From Asterochloris sp. CNOR1 (taxonomy: Eukaryota; Chlorophyta; Trebouxiophyceae; Trebouxiales; Trebouxiaceae), in the NCBI GenBank assembly GCA_963969365.1, contig OZ017759.1, positions 62,001 through 126,000 of the forward strand: a DNA stretch of 64,000 nucleotides, read 5' to 3'. Below the pieces are notes generated by a model, which saw nothing but the letters and a program-made list of their open reading frames with translations, made no database searches and was not told the origin of the DNA. Below, one piece after another: positions 47,857-58,270 of this stretch. The position numbers and the translations under genes were made by a program. Numbering within the stretch: the first letter of the stretch is position 1; each line of letters begins with the position of its first letter.

Positions 47857-47861
47857 TTACA
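47857..47861 (-). terminator. TGTAA poly(A) signal, coiled-coil gene
   Basis: TTACA on the plus strand reads TGTAA for the minus-strand gene ending at 48002. It lies about 30 bp from the opposing signal, so the two transcripts probably overlap at their 3' ends. Confidence 0.45.
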
Positions 47862-48001
47862 CAACGCTTCATTGCTTTTTCTCTTTCTGACTTGTAGATG
47901 TGAATGCAAATTGAGCTTCAGATTGATAAATTCAGACAATGTGTTATGTCCTCTCAACGGACGTCAAGCCAAAGCTGAAAGCCTCCACATTGATGACAGT
48001 G

Positions 48002-50230
48002 TCAGGGAGTCTGCCGTGAGGAGGCCCGCACATGCTGCACCTCTGCAAGCACCTCCCGCCTGCTGGGCTGCAGCTGCTGCGCCACCTTCCTGCGTACAAG
48101 AGCCCTGCTCTGCTGCCTCTGCCCTGCAATCCCCGCTGTGCCAGACTCAGCTGCCTGCTGGTCCCCATTAGCCTGCGGCGCCCTGGCCTGTGCTGGGCCC
48201 TGAGGGGCTGCCCCCTTGGCCTGCTCTGCCTCCCTGCTGGCCTGCAGCAGCTCCGCTGCCCTGGCGGCCTTCAGCGCCTGCAGCTGCTGGCTCAGCCTCT
48301 GATTCTCACGGATCAGCAGCTGAGCGTGCTCCGCGTGGCACTGGCGCTGCTTGGCCACGATGGTGTTCTCTGCTAGCAGGCTCTCGTTCTCAGCAGACAG
48401 CGTCTCTGCCCTGTTCTTGACCCTCTCAAGCTCCTGTAGAGGGTCAGAGGCGTGGACCGTACTTCAGCAAGAATTGGTGCATGCAGGTGAGGCCAACTCT
48501 CAGCCGTCAAGGGCTCTGCCCTGGTTATGACACTCATAAGCTCCTGCAGTGGGCAACTGCATGGTGGGGCATGGTGGGGCAGTAGCACAGGTCCGTGCGC
48601 GCCAGAAGTGCTCCTGCAGAATGCAAAACCAGAAGAATGAGACGCATGGCATACGGATGAGGCTGCAGCAAAGACCCTGGCAGCCTGGAGGCATACCCTA
48701 GCAGCCTGAGGCAGACTGCAAGAGCAGGTACAGCAGCAGGTTTGACAAGCCAGCAATTCGGAAGCCCAACCTACAGGAGAAGCCTTCACCATCTCAGTGA
48801 CTTTGAAAACGAAGGAACCTGCAAGGAAATCATGTGAGTCCTGGCATCGCCTGCGCCTTGGGGCATGCCCTTACCCATAGCAGGGGCCATGGATGGCTTG
48901 GCGAGCCACTCCATTTGCTGCAGCCCAGCCTGACCTGTTTTACCAAACTAACGCCCTCCTGGGCCCTGACTTTTGCACCAAATGCACGATGGTCCTGATG
49001 CGGCCAGGTCCTGCATGCCACATGTGGTGAAACAGTGGTTCCCACACAAATCAACCTTTGACAACCGCGCCTCAGCATGACGCTGCCCCGCCTCTGGACG
49101 TCTTGACGCAGCGCCCTACATGCTCTGCCTGCGGCCCCATCCCCTATGTGCAGGCACCCCTATCCCTGCCTCTACCTGCAGGAACTGCTGCGCCTCGCCC
49201 TTCGACATATTGAGGGCGTGCATTGTGGTGTCCAGCTTGAGCGTGGCAGCCCGGCGGCTGTGCAGGCTGCTGTCAATGATGTCCCGCAGCTCCGCCAGCT
49301 GCTTGCGCAGCTCCGCCGTCTCCCCATCGTGGCTGGCTGCCTGCGCTGCCAGCCTCTCCTGCAGGCTGAACATTTCTGCCTCCAGGCCCTCCTGGGCTGC
49401 AGCTGCTGCTCTGCTGCAGGCCTGCAGGGCGCAAACAGATAAGTCAGCAAGCCCTTAGGGAGGGGCTTCCTGCAAACCTGCCTGGGCTGCCAGTTGTCCT
49501 CCCTCAAATTACGCTTTACATGGGGGCTGGGAGCCTGTCAGCAGGCACAATGACCATGTAGGCCCTCAGAGGCGGCAACAACCGCTGCAATGAGAGACTG
49601 CCCCTGCCGGCCAACAGGCAGCTTGAGCCAGCAAGCCCTCGTTCAGGACAGTTGAAAGGCCTGTCAGCAAAAACTCTGATCATGCAGGCCTCATGCGCTG
49701 CAGCAGCTGCCATCATGTGGTTCAGCTCTTGCCGGTAAGCAGGCAGCTTGACTCAGCCAGCCCTCATGCGCTGCAGGTCAGGCGAAGATCTCATGGCAAA
49801 ATAAGCTGGCAGTTTTGATTGCATCCTGTCAAGTATCAGCCAGCCTTGACAGTGCTTTGCAGAGATCAGACTTAGCCCTGCTCACCTGCAGCTCCTGTGT
49901 GCTGCTGGCCTGTGCCGCTTCGGCGGCCTCAGCTCGCAGCCTGGCCGCCTGCAGGGCTGCCCTCAGCGCCTGGCAGTCAGCTGCACTGACAGCATGCACC
50001 TCCTGCAGCTTTTGGAGAGCTGCTTGGCTGCCCTGGGTCTTCTCGAGAAGCTCTGCCACCTGCACCGTCCATGTGTGGCTTCACTGCAAAGTTTATCGCA
50101 ACACTGAAGACATGGACACACTCACCTGCGCCTGCAGCTTTGCAATTTTCTGGTCCTTCGTTGACAGTTGGTCATGAAAGGCCGCCCAGGGCCCTTTGGT
50201 CTTCACCTTTGCATTGATTGTCAGTGCCAT
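48002..50230 (-). CDS. Coiled-coil protein, unrecognised (318 aa)
   Basis: Four exons, all in phase 0: 50230-50126, 50059-49886, 49421-49176 and 48433-48002, giving 318 residues with a TGA stop. The start MALTINAKVKTKGPWAAFHD leads into an almost continuous coiled coil (DQLSTKDQKIAKLQAQVAEL, LQERLAAQAASHDGETAELR, RVKNRAETLSAENESLLAEN, LIRENQRLSQQLQALKAARA). The tail is basic and Gln-rich (GQRQQSRALVRRKVAQQLQP). The layout resembles basal-body or ciliary coiled-coil proteins, but coiled coils resemble one another and no specific family is claimed. A copy of the exon 4 acceptor edge lies in the upstream intron near 48505-48560. Confidence 0.75.
48500..48560 (-). repeat. Copy of coiled-coil gene exon 4 start in the upstream intron
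   Basis: Plus-strand TCTGCCCTGGTTATGACACTCATAAGCTCC near 48518 mirrors the exon 4 edge TCTGCCCTGTTCTTGACCCTCTCAAGCTCC near 48404. The acceptor position follows in both (CTGCAG in the copy, CTGTAG in the gene). Confidence 0.75.
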
Positions 50231-50334
50231 GGGCGGAGCTGGAAATAAATGCGTTGCATTGACCGGTCAAGATTTAACCTCTGCTGCCTAGTCATAGTCC
50301 TAAGCCCGTTCATTGAGGCTACAAACTCTAAATG

Positions 50335-50361
50335 TAATCATCATCATCATCATCATCATCA
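50335..50361 (+). repeat. TCA trinucleotide microsatellite
   Basis: About nine TCA units in the intergenic space upstream of the coiled-coil gene. Confidence 0.9.
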
Positions 50362-50384
50362 GCTGCACTAAAGTCACCTCATAG

Positions 50385-50492
50385 CAGCACAAAATCAACC
50401 TGCGCAGAAACTCCTCAAAGGTAAGCCCCGTCTCCAGTGCGCACAGGCTCACCTTTGAGGAGGTCCTGCGCAGGTCGACTTTGTGCTGCTGG
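50385..50492. repeat. Inverted repeat 1, arms about 45 nt
   Basis: Left arm 50383-50428 and right arm about 50445-50492 are reverse complements over AGCAGCACAAA(A/G)TC(A/G)ACCTGCGCAG followed by CTCCTCAAAGGT, at roughly 85-90% identity, with a loop of about 20 nt. The right arm on the plus strand encodes the MRE11-like words TFEEVL and AQVDFVLLGGG. Confidence 0.85.
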
Positions 50493-51299
50493 GAGGTGGG
50501 CTAGTCAACACGTCTTAAATTATGAAGCCCCTTTCCTGCTGTTAGGTGGGTTGAGCAGGTTGCACCATGTCCGTTCTGGGCAGTGCCCTCCCAGAAAGGC
50601 ATGACAGCGTGATGCGAGGCTCGTCTTGTTGGGTCCCATACCTGGCAGCATGTGCATTTGCATACAGCCTGACCTGTCAGACAGGGCCTCAATGCATCCC
50701 TCTGCACCAGGCTGGCTGTCCATCGTTGGGGTAATGCATGCCACATCAGAGCTGCCAACAGCCTTTGAATGCCATCACACCTCCTGCACCTAGTCATCCT
50801 TGCAAGCTGAGGGTGATCCTTGCGGGCCTTGTCCATGTGAACGACAGCTGTTTCCAACCCACAAACCTTGCGAGACCTCTCTGCACACCTCACTGCACTC
50901 CTGCCCTGCTGGCAGGGAGTCTGTTCCACAACAATGACCACACCCCGCACAGCTTTGGTCGAGCCCATGAACATCTTCAGACAGCAATCCTTCAGCACCA
51001 AGCCCATCCCCTTCCAGTTCCTCTACCAGCAGACCAACAACAATGAGAAGCGGCAGTCAAGCATGACTTCAACACCTGTTTGCGTTGCTGTGCTGGCATT
51101 GGACTGCTCACAACAGCTGGTTCTTGGGTGGTCAGCACAGCAAAGTGTCAGCCTGAGACCAGCAGAGCCTGGCACATTCCCAGGCTCATTTGTCCTGCCT
51201 CAAGCATAGCAGCAGCTGCCCTGCGCACAGACATGGTGCTGATTCTGGCCAGGGGGCGCCAAGGTGCAGCAGGCCTCTAGCTGTCTGAGTAGGCCTACC

Positions 51300-52060
51300 T
51301 AGATTGCCCACTACCAGGTTGCCAATGGGCCGTGGCTGCGTGGAGTGGTGTGGTGAGTGCAGATAGTTTTGCAATCAGTAGGGCTGTTGCTCTGTGCTTC
51401 ACCATGGGCTTGGTGCGCCCTCTGGGCCCAGGCAGCCTGCTGCACAGCACAACAGTTGTAAAGGCAGGCCACGCAACTCCAGCTGCTTGATAGATTGCCT
51501 GAAAGCTGCCTTTTGCCATGGTGCGTGTGCAAAACCTGTCCCGCCTAAACTGCAGCCTGCAACAGGAGTCCCCAACAATAGACCTCTACAGGTGTCTGAA
51601 GGCAGCGCTCTGCAGACAGAGAGGCCAGGACCCTGCTCCCTCCTCCCACTGCACTATGATTGGCCCGAGGCTCTGCACTGCAGGTGGCGTCCCGCAGAGT
51701 CTGAGGCTTTCTCCTAGGACAGCACCTCATGCCCTGGGTGCTTGTAGCAGCTCACCCCTCTGGGTGCTGTCAGTGCAGGCTGCGTCAGGCAGAGACAAGG
51801 CCCAATCACAGGACAGCAACCTCAACTACCGCAGTGGTGGTCACTGCGGCAGCTCACTCCCTGAGCATTGTCGCTGCAGGCAGGTCCCTAACAGGGAAGC
51901 ATGACAGCAGCTCAATACCCTTGTGCTGGTCCCTGCAGTAGCTCACCACCTGTTTGTTGGTGGCTTCAGGCAGCGCCCTACACAGCCAGAGGACTATTCC
52001 CCGGAGAAATGATTTCACCATCTGCATCCTGCACCAGGCTAACCAAGGGTCAAAAAGCAG
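51300..52060. other. No gene supported
   Basis: This stretch lies between the MRE11-like blocks. Several open frames exist, but none has paired splice sites or family resemblance. Repeated motifs such as GGTGTCTGAAGGCAGCGC/GCTTCAGGCAGCGC and CTGCAGG(T/C)... at about 75-100 nt spacing suggest more intron-type repeats. Confidence 0.4.
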
Positions 52061-52187
52061 CGCCTACCCCAGGTGAGGGGACCAGGGTTCCTTGACACAC
52101 TCGTGCTCGTGCCCCATTACCACCAGGTCCATGAAGGGCAGCAGGATAGTTCTCTGGGATGATATGATGCCATGGCCTGGCTGGTCA

Positions 52188-52286
52188 AGGTGTGCACCAA
52201 CACTGCCCAGGTACAGCTCAGTTGCACAGGCTGCACCTGAGCAACTGAGCTGGGCATGGGAAATTTTCGGTGCACACCTTGACAGC
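52188..52286. repeat. Inverted repeat 2, arms about 40 nt
   Basis: Left arm AAGGTGTGCACCAACACTGC...AGCTCAGTTGC (about 52188-52230) pairs with the reverse complement of the right arm (about 52244-52286), reading AAGGTGTGCACCGAAAATTT...AGCTCAGTTGC. Confidence 0.85.
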
Positions 52287-52317
52287 GCCTGATCTCCCCT
52301 GTGCCCCTGCCTGCAGC

Positions 52318-52562
52318 TGGACACCCAGCCCTTGGTGTCAAGCAGGTGGACTGCCAAGGGCCAGCCCGCACCATGCACCTCCTTTTGCTTGAGAAAGTCA
52401 TTGGTGTTGATCACCTGCGGTATCATTCCCTTCGTCAGTCCCTCACTGGACTTACGATGAGAACAATACGCAGGTGATCAGCATCTTCAGCTTCCTTGAG
52501 CAATATGAGATGCATGGTGCGGGCTGGCCCTTGGCAGTCCACCTGCATGATGTGCTGGACCA
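52318..52562. repeat. Inverted repeat 3, arms about 105 nt
   Basis: The plus strand from 52470 encodes QVISIFSFLEQYEMHGAGWP, and the minus strand from 52415 encodes QVINTNDFLKQKEVHGAGWP. The two arms share CATGGTGCGGGCTGGCCCTT and GGCAGTCCACCTGC. They are separated by only about 40 nt. The encoded words may be a relic exon; the family is unsure. Confidence 0.9.
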
Positions 52563-52699
52563 GACATGCTGGAGCAGAAAAGCTGGACTCACGATGGGGA
52601 CGATACTGCAGGTGATCAACATCCCCAACACCCTCGAGGAGTGCCCATCTTGTTGTGAGGCTGCCAGAGGCATCTGCTGACAGCCAGCCTGCATTTGCT

Positions 52700-54435
52700 G
52701 CAGGTTGTGTTCAATGATGGCTCCCTGCCGGCCAAGGAGCAGATTCGCCAGGAGAGAAGTGCCAGCAGGTGCACCTGCTGTGAAGTGTTGCCCTGACCCC
52801 TGTCGCAGCCTGCATGCAACTTGTTGCTGGCCGCAACAACCTAACTCCTCTTGACTGACAGGTGGAGCCAACTCCCTCAGCCTGTGCTGTGCCCTGAGTG
52901 GTTCGGCAGCACCTGTAATCGTCACAGGTGCAATGCTGCGGTAGCAGGCAACTGACCAACGAGCGGGCCTGGATGCAGCCAGACAACTGGTATGGTGACT
53001 GGCCTGTCCATGACAATCACTGCAACAGAAGGGCAGCAGGCGACGAAAGCCTCCTCCTACGGTCTGCAGCAGGGCAGGTGGAGGAACCAGCCCTGGTGGT
53101 ATGCCGTACGCTGAACTTTGCCTGTCACCTTTCCGCAGACAGCAGGGCACAGGCCAGGGGCGCCGCATGCAGCAGCCACTGGATGCTTGGCCAGACCAAG
53201 ACCATCATTGCTGCTGCCCTGCAGGCCAAGGGCCACAGAGAAGAGCAAGATGCTGCATGCCGCAAGACAAGGGCGCAGCCACAGCATCCAGTTAAAACGT
53301 GACCAGCCACTGCAAACATGGCTCATAAGCTGGACAGCGGCTGCGCATCGAGTTTGTCATGAGCCCCGTTGAGGCTAAGCTCAGGCTTAGGTCAGGCTGA
53401 GGTCAGCCTCGTGGGGCCCCACAACGAGCTGGATGCCCAGTTCGTGCGTCATGTCCACAGCGGGTGGTCATGCTTTAACGGGGTGCTATGGTTGCGTGCC
53501 TCGAGCTGTCCTGCAGCATGCAGCATCTTGGCCCTCTCTGCGCGGCGGCAAGGCGCATCGACTTTGATGTGGACCCCTACGAGGCTGACTCTTAGCTGGC
53601 CTTCCTGTCACTGGTGAGGCCCTCTGCAGCTGTGGCACCAGTCCCGATGTGGGCCTGTTGGCCCTGTCACTGGTCAGGCACTCCGCTGATGGCAGACCCT
53701 CCTCCCGTCGCAGGGTCTCTTCAGATGAGCCAAGCCTGGCGCTCCCAGCACCTGGCCATCTGTGCTTGCATGCTGCACAGGTCCCCAGGCACAGGTGCTG
53801 CCTGTCAGACAGGTCTGCTTCACCCAGGGGCTGAGCACCAGGGCAGCTGTAACACTGCTGGGTAGTCAGTACATCGCCTGCTCATCACTCAGTAGTGCAT
53901 CTGGCCTAGCTCTCTCTTGCGCTCTTCAGCTGGCAGGCCACCACCTGCTGACTGCCTAAGCCACAGCTGGACAGGTGGACTTTGCACGCACCCATAAGGC
54001 CTGCACTCAGGAGCCAGGCACACCAAGCTTTGCTCATCTCAACTCCCAGCTAGCCTGTCATTGGCTGCTGCCTGCCCCTGAAGCTATGTGGCCGAGCACG
54101 ACCCAATAGCAGCAGCATACACTGCATTTGTTCCAAGACACATCCTGCGTTATGACTTGGGAGGCATCTGCAGGTCGCCTACCACTGCAGCTGGACGAGA
54201 CTCAGGGCGGCCTAGCAAGCAGCCACAGGCAAGGCACTGGCCAGACGCACCCTGTACCACAGCCTGGCTCTCACCAAGTGGCTGCCTGTGCCTGCAGCTG
54301 GGCAAGGCCCTGGGCGGCCAAGCTGACGTGATAACTGAGGACAGCGACCTGGTGCCCTACGGCTGCCCCCTGATGCTGTTCAAATTGGATATCGACCAAC
54401 GTCGCTGCTGGGGCCAATTTGTGTTCAAACAGGTC
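52700..54435 (+). pseudogene. EXO1-like 5' exonuclease, degenerate
   Basis: EXO1 is the XPG/Rad2-family exonuclease of mismatch repair and end resection. Recognisable pieces in the family's order are VVFNDGSLPAKEQIRQERS (52704-52758, flanked by an acceptor and GT); QAKGHREEQDAACRK and, after an in-frame TGA, ATANMAHK (53220-53330); and LRIEFVMSPVEA (53340-53375, another frame). Next come RIDFDVDPYEADS then TAG then LAFLSL (53555-53613, GTGAG donor), and QADVITEDSDLVPYGCPLML (from 54298, after CTGCAG). The PYEAD and ITEDSDL motifs are diagnostic of the XPG I-region. The N-terminal block with the first catalytic Asp and the GCDYL helix-hairpin-helix part are not found. With two stops, frameshifts and a duplicated PYEAD exon, it is most likely a pseudogene. 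Confidence 0.6.
53220..53547. repeat. Inverted repeat 4, arms about 110 nt
   Basis: The plus strand at 53437-53545 (TCATGTCCACAGCGGGTGGTCATGCTTTAAC... CATGCAGCATCTTGGCCCTC) matches the reverse complement of 53221-53330 (CATGTTTGCAGTGGCTGGTCACGTTTTAAC... CATGCAGCATCTTGCTCTTC) at roughly 75% identity. The left arm is part of the EXO1-like relic, so an exon was copied in inverted orientation next to itself. Confidence 0.85.
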
Positions 54436-54492
54436 CTGCAAGTCCAGCACTGCTGTGCCGGCAGGAGCTATCTGAACACGAACTGGCCCCAG
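54412..54492. repeat. Inverted repeat 5, arms about 30 nt
   Basis: GGGGCCAATTTGTGTTCAAACAGGTCCTGC (54413-54442) pairs with the reverse complement of 54462-54491, which reads GGGGCCAGTTCGTGTTCAGATAGCTCCTGC. The short loop is about 20 nt. Confidence 0.85.
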
Positions 54493-57400
54493 CAGCGATG
54501 GCGGCTGCACAGGATGGGGAGGCGAGGAAGGGAAGAGGGGGTGGGAGCTAAGGCAAGCCTGCTTGATGCCGCGCGGCATTGCACCATTTAGAGGTGCCCC
54601 CTCTCAACAGCACCCTGTTCCAGAAGAGTCATCACTCTGAGGCATTGCAGGGCTCAACTTATAGAGGCAAGGGCTGTGCTGGTACAACCCCTCCTGCTCA
54701 AAAATTGCACAGCATCTATAAGACGCGGTGACAAATGAAGTGAGCCTGCCAAAAGGCTGATCAGCATCATGCATCACAAAGACAGTGCCTTGCACCTGCA
54801 GTGTTGGGCTTTGCAGCTGACACCACCACTTGGCCCCTGACAACAATCTGCCTGCTGCAATCCTGCAATCTACCTTTGTCCAGAGCCTACGTGTGCTGCT
54901 CTCTCACTCAGAGCTGGCCACTTCGTGCTGCAATGCTGAGCCTGCGGCAGACCATGGTCAGCGCCTGCTGAGGCCTCCGTGCAGGCTTTCCATCCCTGCT
55001 TGCACCTCCTGCTGGGCCATGTGGCTGCATAGATTTAGACAGGATTGGTATGATTGATCGACCACCTGCTCGCTTCTGCATGCGCCTCATGCTGCGCCTG
55101 TGCCCTTTTGCAGGAGGCTGCTGTTGTTTCTGAGGGGCAACAGGGACAGCACCCAGTTTGTCTTTGTCCACCCGGGCGTTGCAGACGCTGAGATGCTGCC
55201 AGTCGGGTGGTGCTGGAGATGCCTCCTCCAAATTTGTGCTGGTCAACCAGCGGCATGCTGCATGCGACATCACCAAAGGTGGGTTCAGGCAGCTTCGTGT
55301 ACACCGCAGGGCAAACACTGCTTAATTCAGGAGCAGTCAGTCTGGTTCCCTGCAGGGCAGGTGGTGCTGACTTCAGCAGCAGGCAGTTGATGGACCTGCC
55401 TTTTGCACTTTCTGATCACAAGCGGCTGCATGGGCGCCAGCTAGCCAGATGATGTTGCCTGATCCTGACTCCTGCGACCGCTGTCAGCCTGCCAACACCT
55501 GTCTCAGAGACCTGAGGAGCTGTCATGCCCCTGCAGCGGCTGGCGCCACCTTCCAAGGCACACATGCGGGACTGGGGCTTCAGCCAGTCTGCCCTGCTGG
55601 TTGACATTCTGAACGCGAGCGATGGCTGTCTCGTGGACAACACTGCAGTCCCAACAGTGAGCAACACTTTATTCTTTAGGGTGTGCACTGCAGCTGCTTT
55701 ACATGGACAGCAGCATTTTCCCATCTTGTGGGTGGCCTCCACATGCATGGCAGGCTTTTGAAAGGAGATGCTCAGCAGCCACCCTCCGCAGTAGGGACCA
55801 GTCTAGACAGCCGAGTTCTTGGCAGGCCGGGTGCTGGGCAGGACGGGTGCTTGGCAGGCTGCATCCAAGAAGGCTTGCTCAAGCAGTGCAGCTTGCAAAG
55901 CGGGCCATTCATGCAGAAGCCTACCCCTAAGAACCTGGCAGGCTCTACTTTGGCAGGGTTGCTCTGCATGTGCAGGTGGTAGTCAAGGCAGAGAGCGATG
56001 ACAATGCATGTTAGCAAGGAAGGGACTTTACTGAGTTGGCGACCAGGTGTACTCCGTCTCCAGATCAGCAGTCCGTCTTTGTGGGGGACCTGCTGACCAG
56101 GAGGAGGAGAAACTACTGGTCGCTAACCCAGGTGCCTGTGTGCTCCCTCAGCAGCCCTGTTTGCTGCCACTGGCTGCTCAGTCAGCAGCCGCTGCTGGCC
56201 ACATAAGGGTGAGTGTTCTCTGGCTCAGTGCCCCAGCTTGGCGCCCCAGGCTGCCACACCAGGAGGAACTGCTGGCCACTGTTCCAGGTGAGGCAAACAT
56301 GTCTTGGACTGGTCCACTCTGTCTGGCTGCCCTGGCATCTGTTTGGGCCCTGGGGTCAGGTGTCTGCCTGCACATCCACAGGCCTCCATGGCCTGTGTTG
56401 ACAGCCGCTCTGTGCTGCTCGCGGTGTCCCTGAGGGTGTGCAGGCTGCTGCACACCATTCTCCTCAGTAGTGAGGCCTTACTGTGCACGCTTCCTGCAGC
56501 TTTGTGGTTACTAGCTGGGTGCCATGCTTGGGCTGCAGCTTGGCTGTCAATCAATGGGTCTCAGCTGCACTGACAGCACTGCAGGTGTCCAGCGGCACAT
56601 GCTTGGGCTGGCAGCACAGCGGTGCCACGCTTCATCAGGCCTGCAAGCAGGCTGTTTTCCTGCTAACCTGCTGAGCTCACCAGGTGTGCCAGAGGTGGGG
56701 CAGTGCTTAGCCAGCAACGGCACCGGCAGGGGTATCCCAAAGTACCCTTGCAGGTGCGCTTGCAGCAAGCTCTGCCCCACCTTTCGCACACCTGGCAGCC
56801 GTGCCAGCAGACTGCACTGTGCTGTTTCAGAAAAGTTATCGACTCCATGGGCAGCCAGGTTCAGCAGCAGCAGGACAACAAGGGGTGCCTGGCCTACTGG
56901 CAGAGCCAAACACTGTCACCCTCCTGTACCTGGGCTAGCAGCAGACCATCAAGCCGGTAAGCGGCGGTTTCTAAACTACCGCCTCAGGACTTGGCCGACG
57001 CAGAGGTGGGGGGGGATGCGCCTTCCTGTGCATTGTGGCGCAATTTTGCCTTCTGATTTCAGGACTGGGCAAGGGCGAAGCTTACATGCCACGTCATTGC
57101 TGAAGGTTGCTGGTGCAGCTTATTGAACAGTGTGGGCCCTTAATTGTGTGGTGGCTGTGCAGCAATCGTACAGAAGGCAGAGGCTGGGGTGTTGACTGCG
57201 CTGCATGCAGGTGCTGTGTCCATTGTGCTCTATGCAAGTCTTGCTGTGCAACTCAGTCCTGCAGTGTCAGCTGAGTGGCTACTGCTGTGCATGAGGTGGG
57301 GTGCATTGTGCTCTGCCTGGTCTGCCCCTGTGCAAGTGCCTGCTGCACACAAGGCCACTCTCTGAGGAGGTGTAGTAACCTTTGGTTACCTGCCCTGCAG

Positions 57401-58270
57401 GACAAACAATGTCATTGTTGTGGCATCAGCAAGGCCTGATAGCCTTGCTGCTGGCTTGAAAAGCTGGGTCATGCTCATGAGACCCTACGACATTTCCTAT
57501 CAGATGACTCGCTCCCCAGGCAGGCGTGCTGCATGGTAGCTGTCAGTGCTCTCCCTCTGAGGTGACAACTTGTATGAACGCTGAGCTGCAAATGTATGTG
57601 GTGACCTGCAGGTGATCACCCGGACAGGCCAGCACCTGGCAGAATGTTTGTGAGGGAGTCTGGCTGGCGCTAATATGCTGCATGTCCACGACCTTGCTGC
57701 AATGTCTGTCATCTCCCTGTTGCGTGTCAGTCATGCGCCCATCTGCACTGGCAGAGGCTGCTCCCCTGGACTTGGCTGCCAGCCAGCACATAGACAGCTT
57801 GTTCTTCAAACTTTACACTGTCCAATGTCAAAGCGGCCAGGGTGCATGGCGGTGGCGTTGAACCAATTAACTTTGCTTGATTGAGTTGTTCAATCATGAT
57901 GCCAGGCCTTCACCTCACTGGCATACTGGGCCTGAGCACATAATATTGAGCCGATGTTATTGGCAGCAACATGAACAGGCTCAGTTCCTGTGCAGCGCAT
58001 CTGGTGGTCATCGATTTCATCTCAGGCAAGGCTCAGACATGCAAGTAAGGAATATGCTGGCAGCTCATGCCTGCTTGCTGCAAATAGCCAGAGGCCTGCA
58101 TTCTCTATGACAAGTTTAGCACATCTTGATGGGAGAGGGGCTTCTCACTTCTGAAGGTGACGCACATGTTGAGCAGAAAACCACTTAAGGCGGGAGTTAA
58201 GCCAGAGGGTCAGTGCCTAAGGACATCTGGGGCTGTGCAAGCGGGTACAGTTTGAGCTGTTGGAGGGCAC
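54493..58270. other. No intact gene; scattered open fragments
   Basis: Nearly 3.8 kb without a supportable exon chain. Exon-like fragments with a splice-type border but no recognised family include RLAPPSKAHMRDWGFSQS (about 55540-55620) and NNVIVVASARPDSLAAGLKS (about 57410-57480). The latter is followed by WVMLMRPYDISYQMTRSPG. Minor repeats occur at 55815-55860 (GGCAGGCCGGGTGCT units). It may hold the decayed C-terminal half of the EXO1-like relic plus a further dead gene. Confidence 0.4.
56672..56808. repeat. Inverted repeat 6, arms about 40 nt
   Basis: The reverse complement of 56673-56712 (TGCTGGCTAAGCACTGCCCCACCTCTGGCACACCTG) resembles 56763-56803 (TGCAGCAAGCTCTGCCCCACCTTTCGCACACCTGG). 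Identity is moderate, and the loop is about 50 nt. Confidence 0.75.

Larger units (their letters stand above)
50440..52290 (+). pseudogene. MRE11-like nuclease fragments, degenerate
   Basis: MRE11 is the nuclease of the MRE11-RAD50-NBS1 break-repair complex. Words matching its order appear with frame breaks: TFEEVL and QVDFVLLGG (50451-50500), LFHNNDHTP then, one frame over, RTALVEPMNIFRQQSFSTK and PIPFQFLYQQ (50917-51045), and GMGNFR (about 52250). A block FMDLVVMGHEHECVKEPW, which matches the conserved GHEHEC motif, lies on the opposite strand at 52090-52160. Mixed orientation, missing phosphoesterase motifs between the blocks (the GNHD motif is not found) and a frameshift rule out a working gene as read. 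Splice-like borders (CAG before LFHNN) argue against a processed retrocopy. Assembly error is the main alternative. Confidence 0.55.

Noticed and set aside
50807-50845. LRVILAGLVHVN as an MRE11 N-terminal beta-strand (LRILVATDxHLG)
   Set aside because: The similarity is weak, the catalytic Asp and His are missing, and it lies downstream of a block that should follow it, so it was not used as evidence.
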